From positions 38,581,439-38,645,438 of the forward strand of contig OX387191.1 of NCBI GenBank assembly GCA_947561395.2: a DNA stretch of 64,000 nucleotides, in the 5' to 3' direction. Positions 22,724 through 36,374 of this stretch are shown piece after piece. The notes below the pieces were generated by a model. That model was not told where the DNA came from and made no database searches. It was given only the letters and a program-made list of their open reading frames with translations. This DNA comes from Buxus sempervirens (lineage: Eukaryota > Streptophyta > Magnoliopsida > Buxales > Buxaceae). Position 1 is the first letter of the stretch; every line of letters begins with the position of its first letter. The position numbers were made by a program, and so were the translations under genes.

Positions 22724-24449
22724 TGTAAGTACCTTATTTTTGCACCCCTCAAAAAAGCTTAAATGAAAACCCTGAAAGATAGATCAAACCCTAAGAAGCA
22801 TAAATTGACTTTCTGATCAAGCTTGAAATGACTACCGTACCCTATCCCAATGGATAGGAAATCCCGATATGATTCCAACGCAATTGAGTTTGTCAGAATC
22901 AGAGTTCAAATGAAGAAGATATATGAGCAAAACAACCCTAAGGGCAAAACTGTAAATAAATGCAAAATCCTGTCCATGTAGCAAATGTGTCAAGTGGCAA
23001 ATTAAAGGACAAAAGGGCAAAATAAGAATAAGACAAAACACAAAAGCAAAATATCTCAATTAAAATAATATTATTTCATAAAATATCTCATTTTAAATAA
23101 TTAATAAATGAAAAAAATAAAAAGGAAGGATTCTCTCATTTATGAGAGAAATCCCACACATTGCAGCCAAATAGGAGAGAAAAAGTAAGAATCCAGAAAG
23201 ATTTGAAAATAATTGAAATTAAATTTCAGCTATACATGAAAACATGTATAACCGAAATATAATTTCGGTTCTCAGATTTTTTTCCTAGATTTTTGTGTCA
23301 ATATTCTCTGTGTGAATCTCTAACACAAATCATACTGATTTGATGTTAATATGACTGAAATTATATTTTGGTCAGAAGTAATTTTATATATAGCCGAAAT
23401 ATAATTTCGGCTATAAATAAAAAATAGCATAACCGAACTAAGTTTTTGGTTATGCTATTTTTGTCTATAAAAGCCAAAATTCAGCTCATTTACAGGGGTT
23501 CTAACTTTTTTGCCTTCTCTCACCTCTCTCCCACGTACACCCTTCTCTCCTACCCCTCTCCCTCACTCTCTAAGCCCTCCAACCCTAACTAAACAACTTC
23601 AAATCCCTTCCCTTCCTTACTCAAACCAAGAAGGAAGCCAAGAGCCCGAAGTTGAAGCTGAAGGAGAGTGATCTTGCTGCTGTTCCAACTCCAAGGAGCA
23701 TCCACACACCCCCAAGGAGGTTCTTATAACCAAGGTGAGCCTCCTCTATACTTTTCATGTAACATATGTTGGGATTATAGTGATATGAGCATGCTTTTAG
23801 AAGTTTATGCCATGAGGCTAATGCATCTTTTAATGTGTCCCTCTTATTCTTCTCTTTATTGTAAAACCCTAGATTTTTCTAAAATAAATAAATGAATAAA
23901 TAATTAGGAAATAAATTATTGAGAAAATATTAAGAACAGTAATAGTTGAAGAATTGGGAAGAAATTTAAAGGTTAAGATAGGAAATCAAAGAGAAGGGTA
24001 ATTTGGTCAATTCCAATTAGTTAAATTCATGTAAGGAGTAAGATAATTAATTATTAAGTTAACAAATTTAACTAGACCAAATTTTAGCTTAGTTCGATGT
24101 AAAATAATGAATTTAAGGTTTAAGTGAGGGATTAAGGACCTAATGGTCATTATATTATTTAGGGACCTTAATCTTGGCAATATGGATGGATAATAAGTGA
24201 CTAATTAGAATTAAAAATTTAGGATAAGAATAAGCATGAAAATTTATTAGGAAATTCTTTAAAAGAGAGTTTAAGGGAGATAAATTAAGAAGAAGGGTAA
24301 AAGAGAGATAATCTTAGAGTTTAAAGAAAGGTTAACCTAATTAGGATTTGCTCATTAGTGGGCCTATAAAAGAGAAGTTTTAAGAAGAGTTTAGGGTTTT
24401 GAAATAAGCTCAAAAGAGAGGGAAATTCATGCATAAGATCTGGAGAAAA

Positions 24450-27152
24450 TGTAAAATCCCTAATTTTAATGTAATTAAAATTATTTATTTTAGTAAATAG
24501 AATAATGTTAATTGGCAAAATTCTGCAGAAAAGGAGATAAAAGGGGTTCAATTGAAGTTCTTAGGTGAATTAGCTTGGAAAATATTATTTATAAAGGTAA
24601 GAAGAATTATTTAATTTTGATTGGGTGATTTAAGATGGCTGGTTAATGAGGCATGCATGTCATAATAAGCAGATATGAGTGTTGGTATAGGGAGATTGGT
24701 GGAGTGCCGTAGTAGGGGATCCTGATTTAATTTGCGGAAGGCCACCACTATAAGTAGAAACAATTTTGGGGAGTTTAGGTTTAGCTCATCCTAGTCAGAG
24801 GAGATTGCAGCTATTGCTCATCTCGATCAAGAAACTAGGGCAAGGTGGATTGGAATGTTGGATCTGTTTGGAAACTATTTAGAAGATTAAGTTTGATACC
24901 CTGCCGGAGGTTGCTGCGACCGCCCCAACCTGGCTGTGCGATTAGAAAAAATCAGGTAAGGGCAAACTTACCTTGAGCAATCGTGAGCAAGAGAAATCAG
25001 GAAGTAAGTTGTGGTTTGAATCTAATCCGATCTGAAACGCTGCTCAAGAGAACCTGAGATTGAAGGTGAGCGTCGCCGAACGGAAATCTCAAATCATCTG
25101 CTGTGCGAGGCCTGAAGAGAAAATTTAAATCTCTGAGTTGAGGAGTTGCGATTCTATGAGTAGCGTCGTTTTAATCTGTGTTTTGGGTTTTGACTTTTGA
25201 GATTAGCCATAATGCATGGTTGTGGAAATAATCTTAGTTTCGGACTTGGTTTTCAAAGAGGATTTTAGAGTAGTAACTTGTCAAGTATTAGGATTAATTT
25301 CGAATCATGGTTAAACATCTTTTGGGGGTGGTAGATGCATAGGAAAATTGTTACAGAGGCTTGAAACTAGGACAGTCATAGGTATATTGCATTAACAGTG
25401 AGAAAAAAATATACCAAGAAGAACACGGAGTGTCCGCTGGGTTGTCGCCAACCTTTTTCCCCTCAGCGGCAGCTTGGTGCATAGGGGAAATTGGGTCTGC
25501 CGCCCTGGTGCCAAGGGGGCCCGAGGTCAACGCACCCTCCTTTTCTCTAGGTGATGTGCGGCTGACCAATTTGAGTTCATTTCTTGTACTTTAATACTTA
25601 AACCTCTTAGCTAGAAGCTAGATTAGGATGCTAGAAGTATTATAAAGTGGTCGTAACCTCTTGAGATTATTCCGTCAAATTTTTGCTAGCATTTATGAAT
25701 TCTAAAAGTTAGGTTTGAAGGGCTGGTTGGTAGTTTATTGGCTGTTTTGGTACCATGAGTACCTGGTTTTGTTTAGTTCACGATTTACTGTTGATTTCCA
25801 GTTTGTGATACTAATTAACCGGGGTTTTATCGAGTTATATTGTGTTGGGCAGAATTTATAAACAATGGCTTTGCTTGAGTAAATAATTATATACAAGGTT
25901 TTGATTTGTGTTCATTGGTTTCAAATATCACTGGAAGTTCCATGAGTTACTGTTTTGGTCCTGAGTGACCCATGATATTCAGCAGTTGTGATTGATCGTT
26001 GTTATGTTTTATGTTGGATTTGCATGCTATCTTCTCAGTTAAGTTAAAATACTGTTTTGAGATTGTTACTGGTTTAGCTTGTCCTGGATCCAGAATCTAT
26101 GCTTAGTAATGTGATGTATGTGCTTTATTGGTGTAATGGCATGGCTATGGAGTGTTGCCACGACCGGTGTCGAGTAGCCAGAAACCCTGAGTAGGTCGAC
26201 ATTGGATGACGAAACCCTGAGTAGGCCGTCATTTCAGAGTTTCCGATACCCTGAGTAGGCCGAAACTGTGTACATGGAGGTGTGGATGTTGCTCTGGCAT
26301 GTTGATTAACAATTCTAAGCAACTACATGACATTGACCAATGTTGGTATTTGACTTTATTTGACACTATATGTTTTATTCGCTGGTTTATTGATATTGGT
26401 GGTTCATCGAATGTGGTTCATTGGTTACTTAGTATTGGTATCTCTCTCGCCAATGTAGAGCAGCATCGTGTCCCTGAGTGGTTCGGTGTTGTCAATGCCG
26501 ATACCCAGAGTAGGCCAGCATTGAATGACGATACCCTGAGTAGGCCGTCATTTCAATATCCGAAACCCTGAGTAGGCCAGATATACATTTGGAGACGTGG
26601 ACTTGGTTATAAGATGACTTTGTTTTATGTGACATTGGTATATCTGGAAGTATATTTTGAGATGTGAAATTATGATTATTCGCTATGTTGTTGTCAGTTA
26701 CTCATTATTTTATCGCTATCTTCGTGATTTGAGACGAATGTTATTGCTTGATTTACATGATGGAATTCTGTACTGATATAAATTGGATTGTTGAAGTTTA
26801 GTCGGATTATTCGGACTATGCATGTTATCATCACCGAGTATGCTTTTACCATGGCATATTTTAGAACTGAACTAAATGTATTTGTGCATGCATGTGCTAC
26901 TCACTGGGATATTCATATCTTATTCCGTATTGTTTTGTTTTGTTTTCAGCTACTCTTGGAGAGGACGATACTGCTGGTAGTTGCTCGGGCATGTGAGTTT
27001 ATTTCAGTTTGGGATTTGTTTAGCGTACTCTGATTTTTAGTTATTGTTCATTCATGTTTTTCCTTCACTCTGATATTGCGATCTTGTGTTACATATTAAC
27101 CTCTAGAGATGAGTTATGGTTTTTCTACGTAACTTGGATCCGGGGTGTTATA
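24450..27152 (+). mobile_element. Family D solo LTR (D1) nested in C2
   Basis: It starts TGTAAAATCCC and its right end matches the GGATCCGGGG-type terminus. The flanks GAAAA and AAAAA suggest a 5-bp duplication with one change. The order is donor CAG/GTAAGG near 24955, a GC-rich module (25420-25570), the CCCTGAGTAGGCC minisatellite (26160-26590), a GGGATATTCATATC stem (near 26909) and an acceptor at 26948-26949 followed by CTACTCTTGGAGAGGACG. It is 2703 bp. C2 sequence resumes right after it. Confidence 0.75.
26160..26590 (+). repeat. Dispersed minisatellite ACCCTGAGTAGGCC in D1
   Basis: The core CCCTGAGTAGG(C/T)C recurs at least five times in two clusters (26180-26265 and 26500-26580). Each copy is preceded by a short variable word (CGAA, CGAT, CCGA). 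It sits about 370 bp upstream of the conserved acceptor block, where the other C/D/E copies carry unrelated repeats. Confidence 0.75.
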
Positions 27153-29660
27153 AAAAAATAGAAAGAAAAGAGAGAAAAGAAAGGAGAGTTTACGAAGAAA
27201 GAGGAGTTGTAGAGATGGCTGACTAGCCCTGTTTGAGTGGAGCTCTAGAGAGATCCCACCGTTGGTTTGGCCGGAAATTTTGAGGTTTTGATCTACACGT
27301 GGGGAACTTTAATCTGAATGGTAGAGATTTGATTTGGAGAAGTCTAAGGGGGTGCAAGAAGATAAGGATTTCGGCAGATCTAGGTTCACACATAAGGCAA
27401 GTACCAAAACCTTTTAAACTGGAGGAACTGCATTACTTTCGTATGTTTTGGATGCTTAAACATGGTTTATCTTGATTCAAGTTTTGTCTTGAAAAGTTGA
27501 GAGATTTATAGGTTGATTTTTGTTTTCTTCTTCTTTAAAGAATTTGGAAAAGTGTTGATTATAAGAGATTAAATTTAGAAGGAAAGACTTAGATAAACTT
27601 TTATTTATTGAGATTAGGTTAGGATTGTCTTAGAAGTAATTTAGAATGAAAATAAGTAGATTTGAAACAATCTTAAACCATGGAATTATTGAATAGTTCG
27701 GAAAATTTAAGAAAAACCTAGAAACAGTGTATTTGGCCGAGCGCTCGAACCGCCGCTCAAGCGTAGATGCAGGCGCCCCGCCTGTGTTTTATTTTTCCAG
27801 AAAACCTGAAAGTGATCAAAACCCAGAAGGCGAACGCCCGAAGGACCGCTCGAGCGTCATTACGAGCGGCCTGAGAAGAAACTGACCATTATAGAACACC
27901 CAATACACCGCTCAAGCGCCCTTTCGAGCGGCCTCTGTCAGAATTTCCAGATTTTGGGATTCGAGCCCAGATCTAATTTTTAATGATTTTTATTGGAATT
28001 TTAAAGTTGTAACACCTGTAATTAGGTTAATTTGAGATGTAGGAAGTGGTGGAATTAAATTTGGATTAAAGGATAGTAATTTGGGACGATGATTGTAAAA
28101 ATGAAATTTTTGGAGATGTTCTAAGTAGAATGAGGTCACAACCTATTTAGATCTGATTTTGGGCAACTTACCCTATCCTTAAACTTCAATACAAACCTAA
28201 GTTACCTCCTAGATGTAATAATTAACAAAGTTAATAAATTTTGACACCTTGGGTTCTTAAAAGGAGAATTTTGTGTAATCTTTAATGAACATCTAGAATA
28301 ACAACCAACTAGGGGATGACTCTTGGTAAATAATAAAATACTGATTCGGCCAATAACCTAACACCTTCACACGAGTAAGTTAGGAGAGTTCACACTAATA
28401 ATTTACGGTTTAAGCAATTAATTAAGGAATTGTGCATGCCTTCATACCTATCTTGTTTTAAGGACCTAGAAATCTGTTTAAGACCTGATTTTGGTTATTG
28501 TAAATATCTGTTGGTTTTGCCACCAAAATTTTGATGATGATTGTAGACACATTATTGCCATGTTATGTCCTCATATGAGGTTTTGTTATTGATTTATACA
28601 TTACAAAGTTAATACATGTTTTGATTGAGAATTGTGTCTAGCGGGTGGTGCTTAGTATGGATCCATAGCTTAGCTAGGAAGTGGAATGAAATTGTCTGAT
28701 AAGTTATTTCCTGTTCGGTACTTCCCAGTATGCATTCCATCATAGATGTGACGAGGGCAGCAATCTAGACCGCCGTGTTATCTCGGCCTGGTCTTAGCCA
28801 AATTTGTTGTTCGGCAACCGTTTATTGGATTATTGGTTATTTGGGTTACCACCGCGTGCTTCAATGAGACATCACTCACACGAGTTTTATATTGGTCATG
28901 TTTTAAGTTACTTGTGACTCGCACCTTTGAGCTATATTTTGGCTGTGCTTGAAGTTCACTTGTGACTTGCACATGCATTGGTATTAGCCGTGTTGTCGAT
29001 GATCCATTTATCTTTGATCAGATTGGTATTTCCCTGGCATGTTTATTCCGCAGTTGTGGGTTTGTTGTTTTTGACTTCGATTGTACGCACCAGCCCATCC
29101 GTGTTTTGTCAAGGGTGATCCACATTGATGGTTGATGGAGGAAATAGAAGTGATTGCATTTGCGGGCTCCATTTATCATGTAAGTCGTGAGGTGGTGACA
29201 ATGGGGGCAGGAATATCTTATTAAGTGGTTTCAATTCATGAGTCCTGTCATGTCACACATGTTTGGTTTGTTAATTGCTTTATATATGTTAGTATCGTGG
29301 TTTTGTTTTATTGTTTCACTTCATGACTATATTTTGTAAAAATTATGGACTGTTTTACTTCATGCACATTGCTACTTGTTGAGATTTATTCTCACTCCAA
29401 TTTTCCCCATTTTTCAGGTATTCTTGGAGAGGTCGATAAGCTTGGGATATTTGTAAAGGGTAGTCTGTAGATGTGAACTGGTCTTGAATAAAAAAAATTA
29501 CTTGTAACTCTTGAGTTTATTATAACTGAATTGGTTTCCGCATAATAACTCTGATAATAAAAGAAAGAAAAAGTTTTAAATTATTCGGGTTTTAGATGCT
29601 TTTGCATTCATTCACTAACACCTTGGGTTTGGGATATTTATCCAGATCCGGGGCGTTACA

Positions 29661-30910
29661 TTTATAGTATTTTTTGTTCTCTTTATCAAGAGGAAACTTC
29701 CATGGTAAGGGGAGGTGGTTGATCCAAAAGGGAAAGGAGAAGAGACCATGATAGTTCAACTTAAAGTCTCATCTATATGTCCCTTTTCCATGTTCTTTCC
29801 TTATTTGATATAGGGGGAGTATGTTCTCCCTCCCCTCAAGTCCAATGTACCCTTAAATCCCCCATCACCTTTCTCTTTAGTTGATGTGCTTTTCTTTTCT
29901 ATTTGAGTTAGATAGATCCATCTTGTTATAATTCTTAAGAAGGAGCAAATACTTGACCTTTTCTCCCTCTTTTCTGTTATATGTATATCATAATAGGAAA
30001 GGCATGAGTTCCCTTGTTTGAGCATGATTTATCCCTTCATATATGTCCTAACACCATATTTCATGATTTAGTGTAAGTGATCATGTGCTTATCTCTCATT
30101 TTGATCACTTCCACACAACTCTTAGGGGTATTAAGTAGGATGCATTCACTAATGTTAAGTATTAAAATGGGCATGTCCCAACTTCTCTTTTTTGGAAGCA
30201 TGTGTTTTTGCTTCTTGTTTCCCATGCCATATCAAGCACACAAGTATCACTGGTTAAGTAGGTTTATATTACCTTGTATTATCTTGTATATATTCTTCCT
30301 TGCTTGCCTTGTGTGGGTATGCTTCATGGTGTGCCCGTGTAGACCGTGATTTAGGCCTATCGGGCCACTCTCCCTTTCTTCTCCCATGAAGAAAGAGAGG
30401 ATATTGCATACACAGCAAGTGGGACACCTAAGGTCCCATTTAATGGCTGGGATTCCATCCCTAAGTGGAGGAGAAGGCCCCAAACCTCACCTCCCCACTT
30501 CCTTGGATTGGAATTAACAAAGTTGCCTTAATAGGTCATAAACCCCAACTTTACACCACTGTAGGCCTACAGTGGGGCCCACACAATCTCTGATCATCCC
30601 CAGAAATAGAGAGCCCATTACCTTGTTAAAAATTTCATTTTTGGAGTTTTTTCTTCTTGACCAAAAACTCAATTCAATCAAGCATATATCTGTTCGTAGC
30701 TGAAATTAAATTTCAGCTATGCTCTTTTTTAGTATGACCAAAATTTGATTTCGATCATGAACAGATAAGGATTTGACCGATCTGTCCTTTCGGTCAAACC
30801 CTAAAAATGCTCTTTTTTTTTATCTTTTATTGTTTTAACCCATTTTAAATTATAAACTATTAAAACCAATAAGGTTTTGGGCTCTCCCTTAACCCAACTT
30901 GGGCCTTAGG
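29661..30910 (+). mobile_element. Middle part of the 22.6-kb family B LTR
   Basis: It starts with the second TTTAT duplication copy. CATGGTAAGGGGAGG and CAAGTCCAATGTACCC match 53867-54050 in the undisturbed B LTR. Palindromic ATTAAATTTCAGC and GACCAAAATTTGATTTCGATC words lie at 30690-30800. There are no genes. Confidence 0.8.
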
Positions 30911-33900
30911 TGTAACACCCCGGTTCTGGATCAATTGTCTAACCTCGAAGAGTTATTGTATATGGGCCAAAGCAACTAAAATCCAGAATAATTTTAAACT
31001 TTTATTCATGTTTTTATCAGAGTTATTGTGCGGAATATAAAATAAAATTCATTAACAATTAATCTTAACATTTACAATTCGCTTTTTGAACTTATAACTG
31101 GTTCACAACTAAATGGCTATCCCTTTTATATACTATCCCAATGCTTGACGATCTCACCAAGAGTACCTAAAAAATAGTGAAAATCGGAGTGAGATATAAA
31201 TCTCAACAAGTAGCAAGATGCATGAGATAAAACAATCTAGTTTTATAAAAATAAAGTCATGAGGTATCACGATAACATCAAATCACAATAATAATAATAT
31301 TCAAACCATTCATCAAACCAAACCACGCATATATAACATCACAGGACTCATGAGTTGAAACCACTTAATAAGCTACTCCTATGCCTAAGTTTGCCACCTC
31401 ACGAGCTTACATGATATGGAGTTGAGATACACAGTCATCCATCCTCCGTCAACCATCAATGTGGATCACCTCCGAGATACACGGTGGGCTAGCGTGTACA
31501 ATCCAATCGACTGCAACTATCCAATCAAGGGAATACCAATCCAATCATATATATATGGACACTGGACAATACACGGAAGATACCAGTACATGTGCAAGCC
31601 ACGAGTGAACTACAAGCATGGCCAAAATATAGCTCTCAGGTGCGAATCACAAGTAAACTATAAGCATGATCAATAAAGAGCACCTATAAGCCAATGTCTC
31701 ATTAAAGCGCATGGTGGTAACCCAAATAAAACCAATGCCAAAATACACGGCTAAAGACCAAGTTAAGATACACGATGGGTCGGGATTGTTGCAGCACAAT
31801 CAAAGACAAGAAGGCTTTGTCTAGATACACGATGGGAGCATCAATGGGAGATAGGTTTAACTTACAAAGATAATTTCCTTTCACTTCCTAGCTAACTACG
31901 GATCCACACTAAGCACTGCCCACTAGACACAATGCACAACCAAAATATATTTAATAATAACTTGTCTCAAAAGTAAGATATTCTTAACAATAGAATAAGT
32001 TCCCAATCACCATAAACATCTCATCCCAAGATACATGAAAGAGGATTTTAACCACTCCGAGATACACGGAGGAAAAACAATGATTCTACCCATTTATTGA
32101 TGAAACCATATGCAAATATTCAGATATATAATATTGAAAATAATAAATTGCTCAAAACTGAAAATAAAAAAAAAAACACCACTCCAAACCTTATAACCAT
32201 GTTATCTTACTAAAATATGCCCAATTCCTTGATTAATTGCCTAAACAGTTATTTATTAATGTGAACACTCTTAAATTGCTTATATTTAAGTGTTAGATAA
32301 CTTACTAAATCAATATATTAATTCTTACCTAGATTCATTTCCTAGTTGGTTGTTATTCTCGATAATTTACTCAACAATGTCCAAATTTCTTCTTTTAAGA
32401 ACTTAAGGTGTCAAAACTTATTAAAGTTAATATTTAATATATCCAAAGGGTATTTTAGGTCTGTAGTGAAGTTTAGGAATAGGGTATATTAACCAAAACC
32501 AATTCTAAATAGGTTAAGTTCACTTATTACTTCATAATACCTCTTTATAGTCTATCTTTACATTCCTTGTTCCAAATTAATATTCTTTCGTCCAAATTGA
32601 ATTCCGCCACTTCCTGCATATCAAATTAATCTAATTACAGATTTTACAACTTTAAAATTCAAAGAAAAATCATTAAAAATAGATTTAGGCACAAAATCCC
32701 AAATCTGACAGAGGTCGCTTGACACCACGCTCGAGCGGCCTATCAAGCGTCCTTTTCTGGGTTAAATTTTGGTTAGACGCTCGAGTTCACATTAGAGCGT
32801 CCTCCCAGGCGTTGAGTTTCAAGGTTCTGTTATTCTGTTTTTTAAATACACAGGCGATGCGCCTGCGATTGTGCTCGAGCGGCTACTTGGGCGCTTAGCC
32901 AAATTTCACTATATTTGCTGGGTTTTCTGATTTCTGAAATTAAATTGCTTTTTATAATTTTAATTGATTCTAATCTTCATATCTTCATTCTAAATTACTT
33001 CTAAGACAACTCTAACCTATTCTCAGTAATTATAAGTTGATCTAAAGTTTCCTACTTAATTAATTCTCTTGAGATCATCACTTTTCTTGATTTCTTTAGA
33101 AGTGTATGAAAGCAAAACCATCTTATAATCAGTTTTTAAAGGGTTCGTTACTTGCCTCAACATGTGAAATCATTCTTCCAAGAAACCTGAATGTCCACCA
33201 AATTTCTAAGATTGTTCGCACCACTCTAGACTTCTCCAAATCAAATCTCCACCGTTCAGATTGAAGCCCTACAAGTCAAGAACGTAACCTCCAAATTTGA
33301 GGTCAATCCAATGACTGGATTTCTCTAGACCTTAATTCTAGTACTTCTGGTTGGAAATCTGCCACACTCCTTCATGAAGCACCTTTTTCTTCTCTCTATC
33401 TCTCTTTTTATTTTTCTCCAGTCCTATGCACGAATTTTCCCTCTTCTTTTCTCCTCATGAATGACTTAATGGAAACCCAAAACCTTCTGTAAAGCCTTCC
33501 TTTTATAGGCTCACCTAATTAGAAGTCCTAATAGGTTTAGAAGACTTTCCAACTAGGATTCCCAATTCTAATTGGAAACCTTTCCTCTCTTATCTCTCAT
33601 TCTAATTATTTCCCTTGAACCTAACTCATAAGAGACTTCTATTCTAATTAATTTTCGTGCTAATTCTCATCCATATTTTTAAATATTAGCAAACACTTAA
33701 TTTCCTCCCATATTACTAAAATTAAGGCCCCTAAATAACATAATTACAATTAGGCCCTATTTCCTTATTTTAAACCTTAAATTCATTATTTAAATCCCAT
33801 TAAACTAAAATTTGGTCTAATTAGGTTTCTTAACTTAATAATTAATTATTTTATTCTTTTCATGTATTTGAATAATTAGGAATGACCAAAATGCCCTTTC

Positions 33901-34137
33901 TTTAATTTCCACACTTAATCATTGAATTTCTCCAACATTCTCCAAATTCTATTCTTTTATTATTTTTCTTCCTAATTTGAAATCTAAATCCTCAATATTA
34001 ATTCTACAAATTCTCACTTATAGTATAAATCAGATTCCTATACTTAATTCCTATTTTTCCTCTTTAAATTTATTTACACTTCCAATTCTCTCTAGTTTAT
34101 TTATTTGTTTTATATTAGGAAAAACCAGGGTTCTACA
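30911..34137 (-). mobile_element. Family C solo LTR (C4), reverse orientation
   Basis: In its own sense it starts TGTAGAACCCTGG (right border, 34137) and ends CCGGGGTGTTACA (left border, 30911). The flanks TTAGG and TTGGG fit a 5-bp duplication with one change. It shows the family plan mirrored: TATA near 33505, GC-type donor near 33150, CGCTCGAGCG cluster (32700-32910), GGATCC anchor near 31900, ATACACGG repeat module (31395-31860) and acceptor at 31167-31168. It is 3227 bp and lies in a B LTR. Confidence 0.8.
31395..31860 (-). repeat. Dispersed GATACACGG minisatellite in C4
   Basis: (A/G)AGATACACGR-type words recur around 31426, 31470, 31571, 31743, 31769 and 31823, each followed by variable DNA. 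More are scattered beyond it (near 32030 and 32060). It takes the same slot as the minisatellites in the sister LTRs but uses another repeat word. Confidence 0.6.
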
Positions 34138-36073
34138 TTGGGCTTATTGTGCCTAACTTGAATACCGGTGGGCCTTCCAACGGGGCCCACTCATTCCAAC
34201 CCATTCATTTTTATTAATTAAGTAAGATAAAAGCCAATTAAGGGCCGTACCTCATGATGTAAAACCCTGAATTTTTGAATATAATAATATAATAAATAAA
34301 ATCTAATTATTGGAAAAATAAATTAGATAAACCTAAAAAGAATTAAGGAATAAGGAATTAATCCAAGTATTGGAGGATTAGCAATATGTTCCAAGTATAT
34401 ACATATTAGAAATTAAATAAATGATCGTCATTACGATTTACTGGGAATTGTAATAGTAATTAAATTAATTAGATGATTAATTTTAGATTTGACCTTAATT
34501 AACGGTTATAAGAAAAGTGATGAATTAATTTATAATAAGTGAGAAAGTAAGTTAAAAATGAAGTTTAGGAAAGATAGATATTAATCCAAGTGTGTATCAT
34601 AGCAAAGAATACTATAGGGAATAAATTTGGACATTTTGGAAGAAATCGAAGGCGTAGATATAAATTTATCAAGAGAAGGGCATAATGGTAATTATAGTTG
34701 ATTTGGAGCCTTAACTGGAGGAGATGAGGATTTTATTGAGGGATTTTAATTATAATTATAGATGATTACATTGACAGTGGAGATCAGGAGTTTGACGCAG
34801 ATCTAACCATTGGATTGTGAGATATTAGAGTAAGTGTGGATTAAAGGTCATTATTAAATATGATTGGTGGATAAGTACATAACTCGATAGTAATACGATG
34901 TGTGGGATCAGGGGAGAATAAAATAGGGCTTTTTAATATGGGACTGATCGTATTTGGGTTCTTTGGGGTATCTGGTGGCTGAAGAGAAAAACGAGAGAGA
35001 GAAAGGGAGACCGAGAGGAGAAGAGGAAGAAGGAGGGAGAAGAGAAGAAGGTGAAGCCGGGGAGATCTTCATCTCGGAAGGACTTGGGTTGCTATGAAAA
35101 AAGAGATCAAAGCCACACAAAGAAGAAAGAGGAGGAAGAAGGTGATCTTAAACAAACAGAGGTAGGTAACACACCCTGTTTATCGTTGATTTGTGTTTTC
35201 TTCGTGTTTGATCGTAAAACCATGCTTAATCGTAATGTATATGTGTATTTCGTTGGATTATTATTGTATATATATATATACGCAGAATTCGAGTGAAATC
35301 GAGAAATCACATTGTTTATATTCGGAATTAGCCGTAGTTTATGGAGCGCTTACCCCCATTACCTAGGCGCTAGTAGGCGCCCCTTATATTCAAAACCAAA
35401 AAAAAACATAATTTACGTAAATGCATAGCTGCCCACTAGGCCGCTTTGGAGACCAAGGTAGGCGGTCAAAACATAAAAAGGAATAAAGGCTTGTAATGAT
35501 TACAAGCATAATTCCTAATTATTCTTCTTTTACTTTATTGAATAAAACTAAAACCTAAATACTTTCATTTGCCTTTTTTACCATCACCAAACCATAAAAA
35601 TTTTTAATACTTAAACCCAAATTAAATTAATTTGTATACGTAATTTCTCCTCCACCAAATCCAAACCTTAATAACTTTTGATATTTTAACCAAATCTAAA
35701 ATAATTCCTATTACTTTTAGTCCACTAAATCCAAACCTCAATAACTTTTGATATTTTAACCAAACCTTAATTAAATCCTATACTTTAAAATGACCCACCT
35801 ACATTATTAAATAATTGAATTTTTATATTAATATAATTAATACATTATTAGACCCGCACTTTAGCGTCTGTGTTATGTGTCCAATTTCCTGTGTAATTAA
35901 ATATCTGTCTAACACTAAATCGGGTTATCACGTTAAGCGTATTTTTCTATACTAAATGAAATACTATGATAATTAAACTGAGGAACTGATTTTGGAACAA
36001 GAATTTGAATTATCAATTAAGCATGAACCTACTATGTTATAAATAATATTAGAATGAGAATTATTTGTATATT

Positions 36074-36374
36074 GGCTTGGTGGCCAATTTTATTGATAAC
36101 CTGCTTGGTGGCAGAGATGAATTTGTATATTACCTGCTTGGTGGCAAAGATATATTTGTATTACCTGCTTGGTGGCAAAGATCATTACCTGCTTGGTGGC
36201 GGAGACCCTTACCCGCTTGGTTGCGGAGACCCATACCCACTTGGTGGCCGAGACCTTAACCCACTTGGTGGCAGAGACCCATACCTGTTTAGTGGCGGAG
36301 ACTTTTACCCGCTTGGTGGTGGAGACATTACCTTCTGCGGGAGAGACATATTACCTCTTGTGGGGGAGATGTAG
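36074..36374 (+). repeat. Minisatellite CTTGGTGGCGGAGACC in C3
   Basis: About ten copies of a roughly 24-27-bp unit (CTTGGTGGCRGAGAYCCNTACCCG type) occur. They are more regular at the right than at the left. The last units change to GGGGGAGA forms. The array continues beyond the D2 insertion as CTCATGTGGGGGAGATG and related words. Because the unit is near 24 bp, all forward frames stay open by chance. This is not a gene. Confidence 0.85.

Larger units (their letters stand above)
23860..29660 (+). mobile_element. Family C solo LTR (C2) holding a family D LTR
   Basis: It starts TGTAAAACCC and ends CCGGGGCGTTACA. A perfect TTTAT duplication flanks it (23855-23859 and 29661-29665). D1 sits inside at 24450-27152. 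Without it C2 is about 3.1 kb, like the C copy at 11142-14216. Landmarks: TATA at 24365, a GC-type donor near 27397, a CGCTCGAGCG cluster (27735-27950), ATGGATCCATAG (near 28659), a repeat module (28745-29120), a GAGATTTATTCTC stem and acceptor CAG at 29416-29417 before GTATTCTTGGAGAGG. Confidence 0.85.
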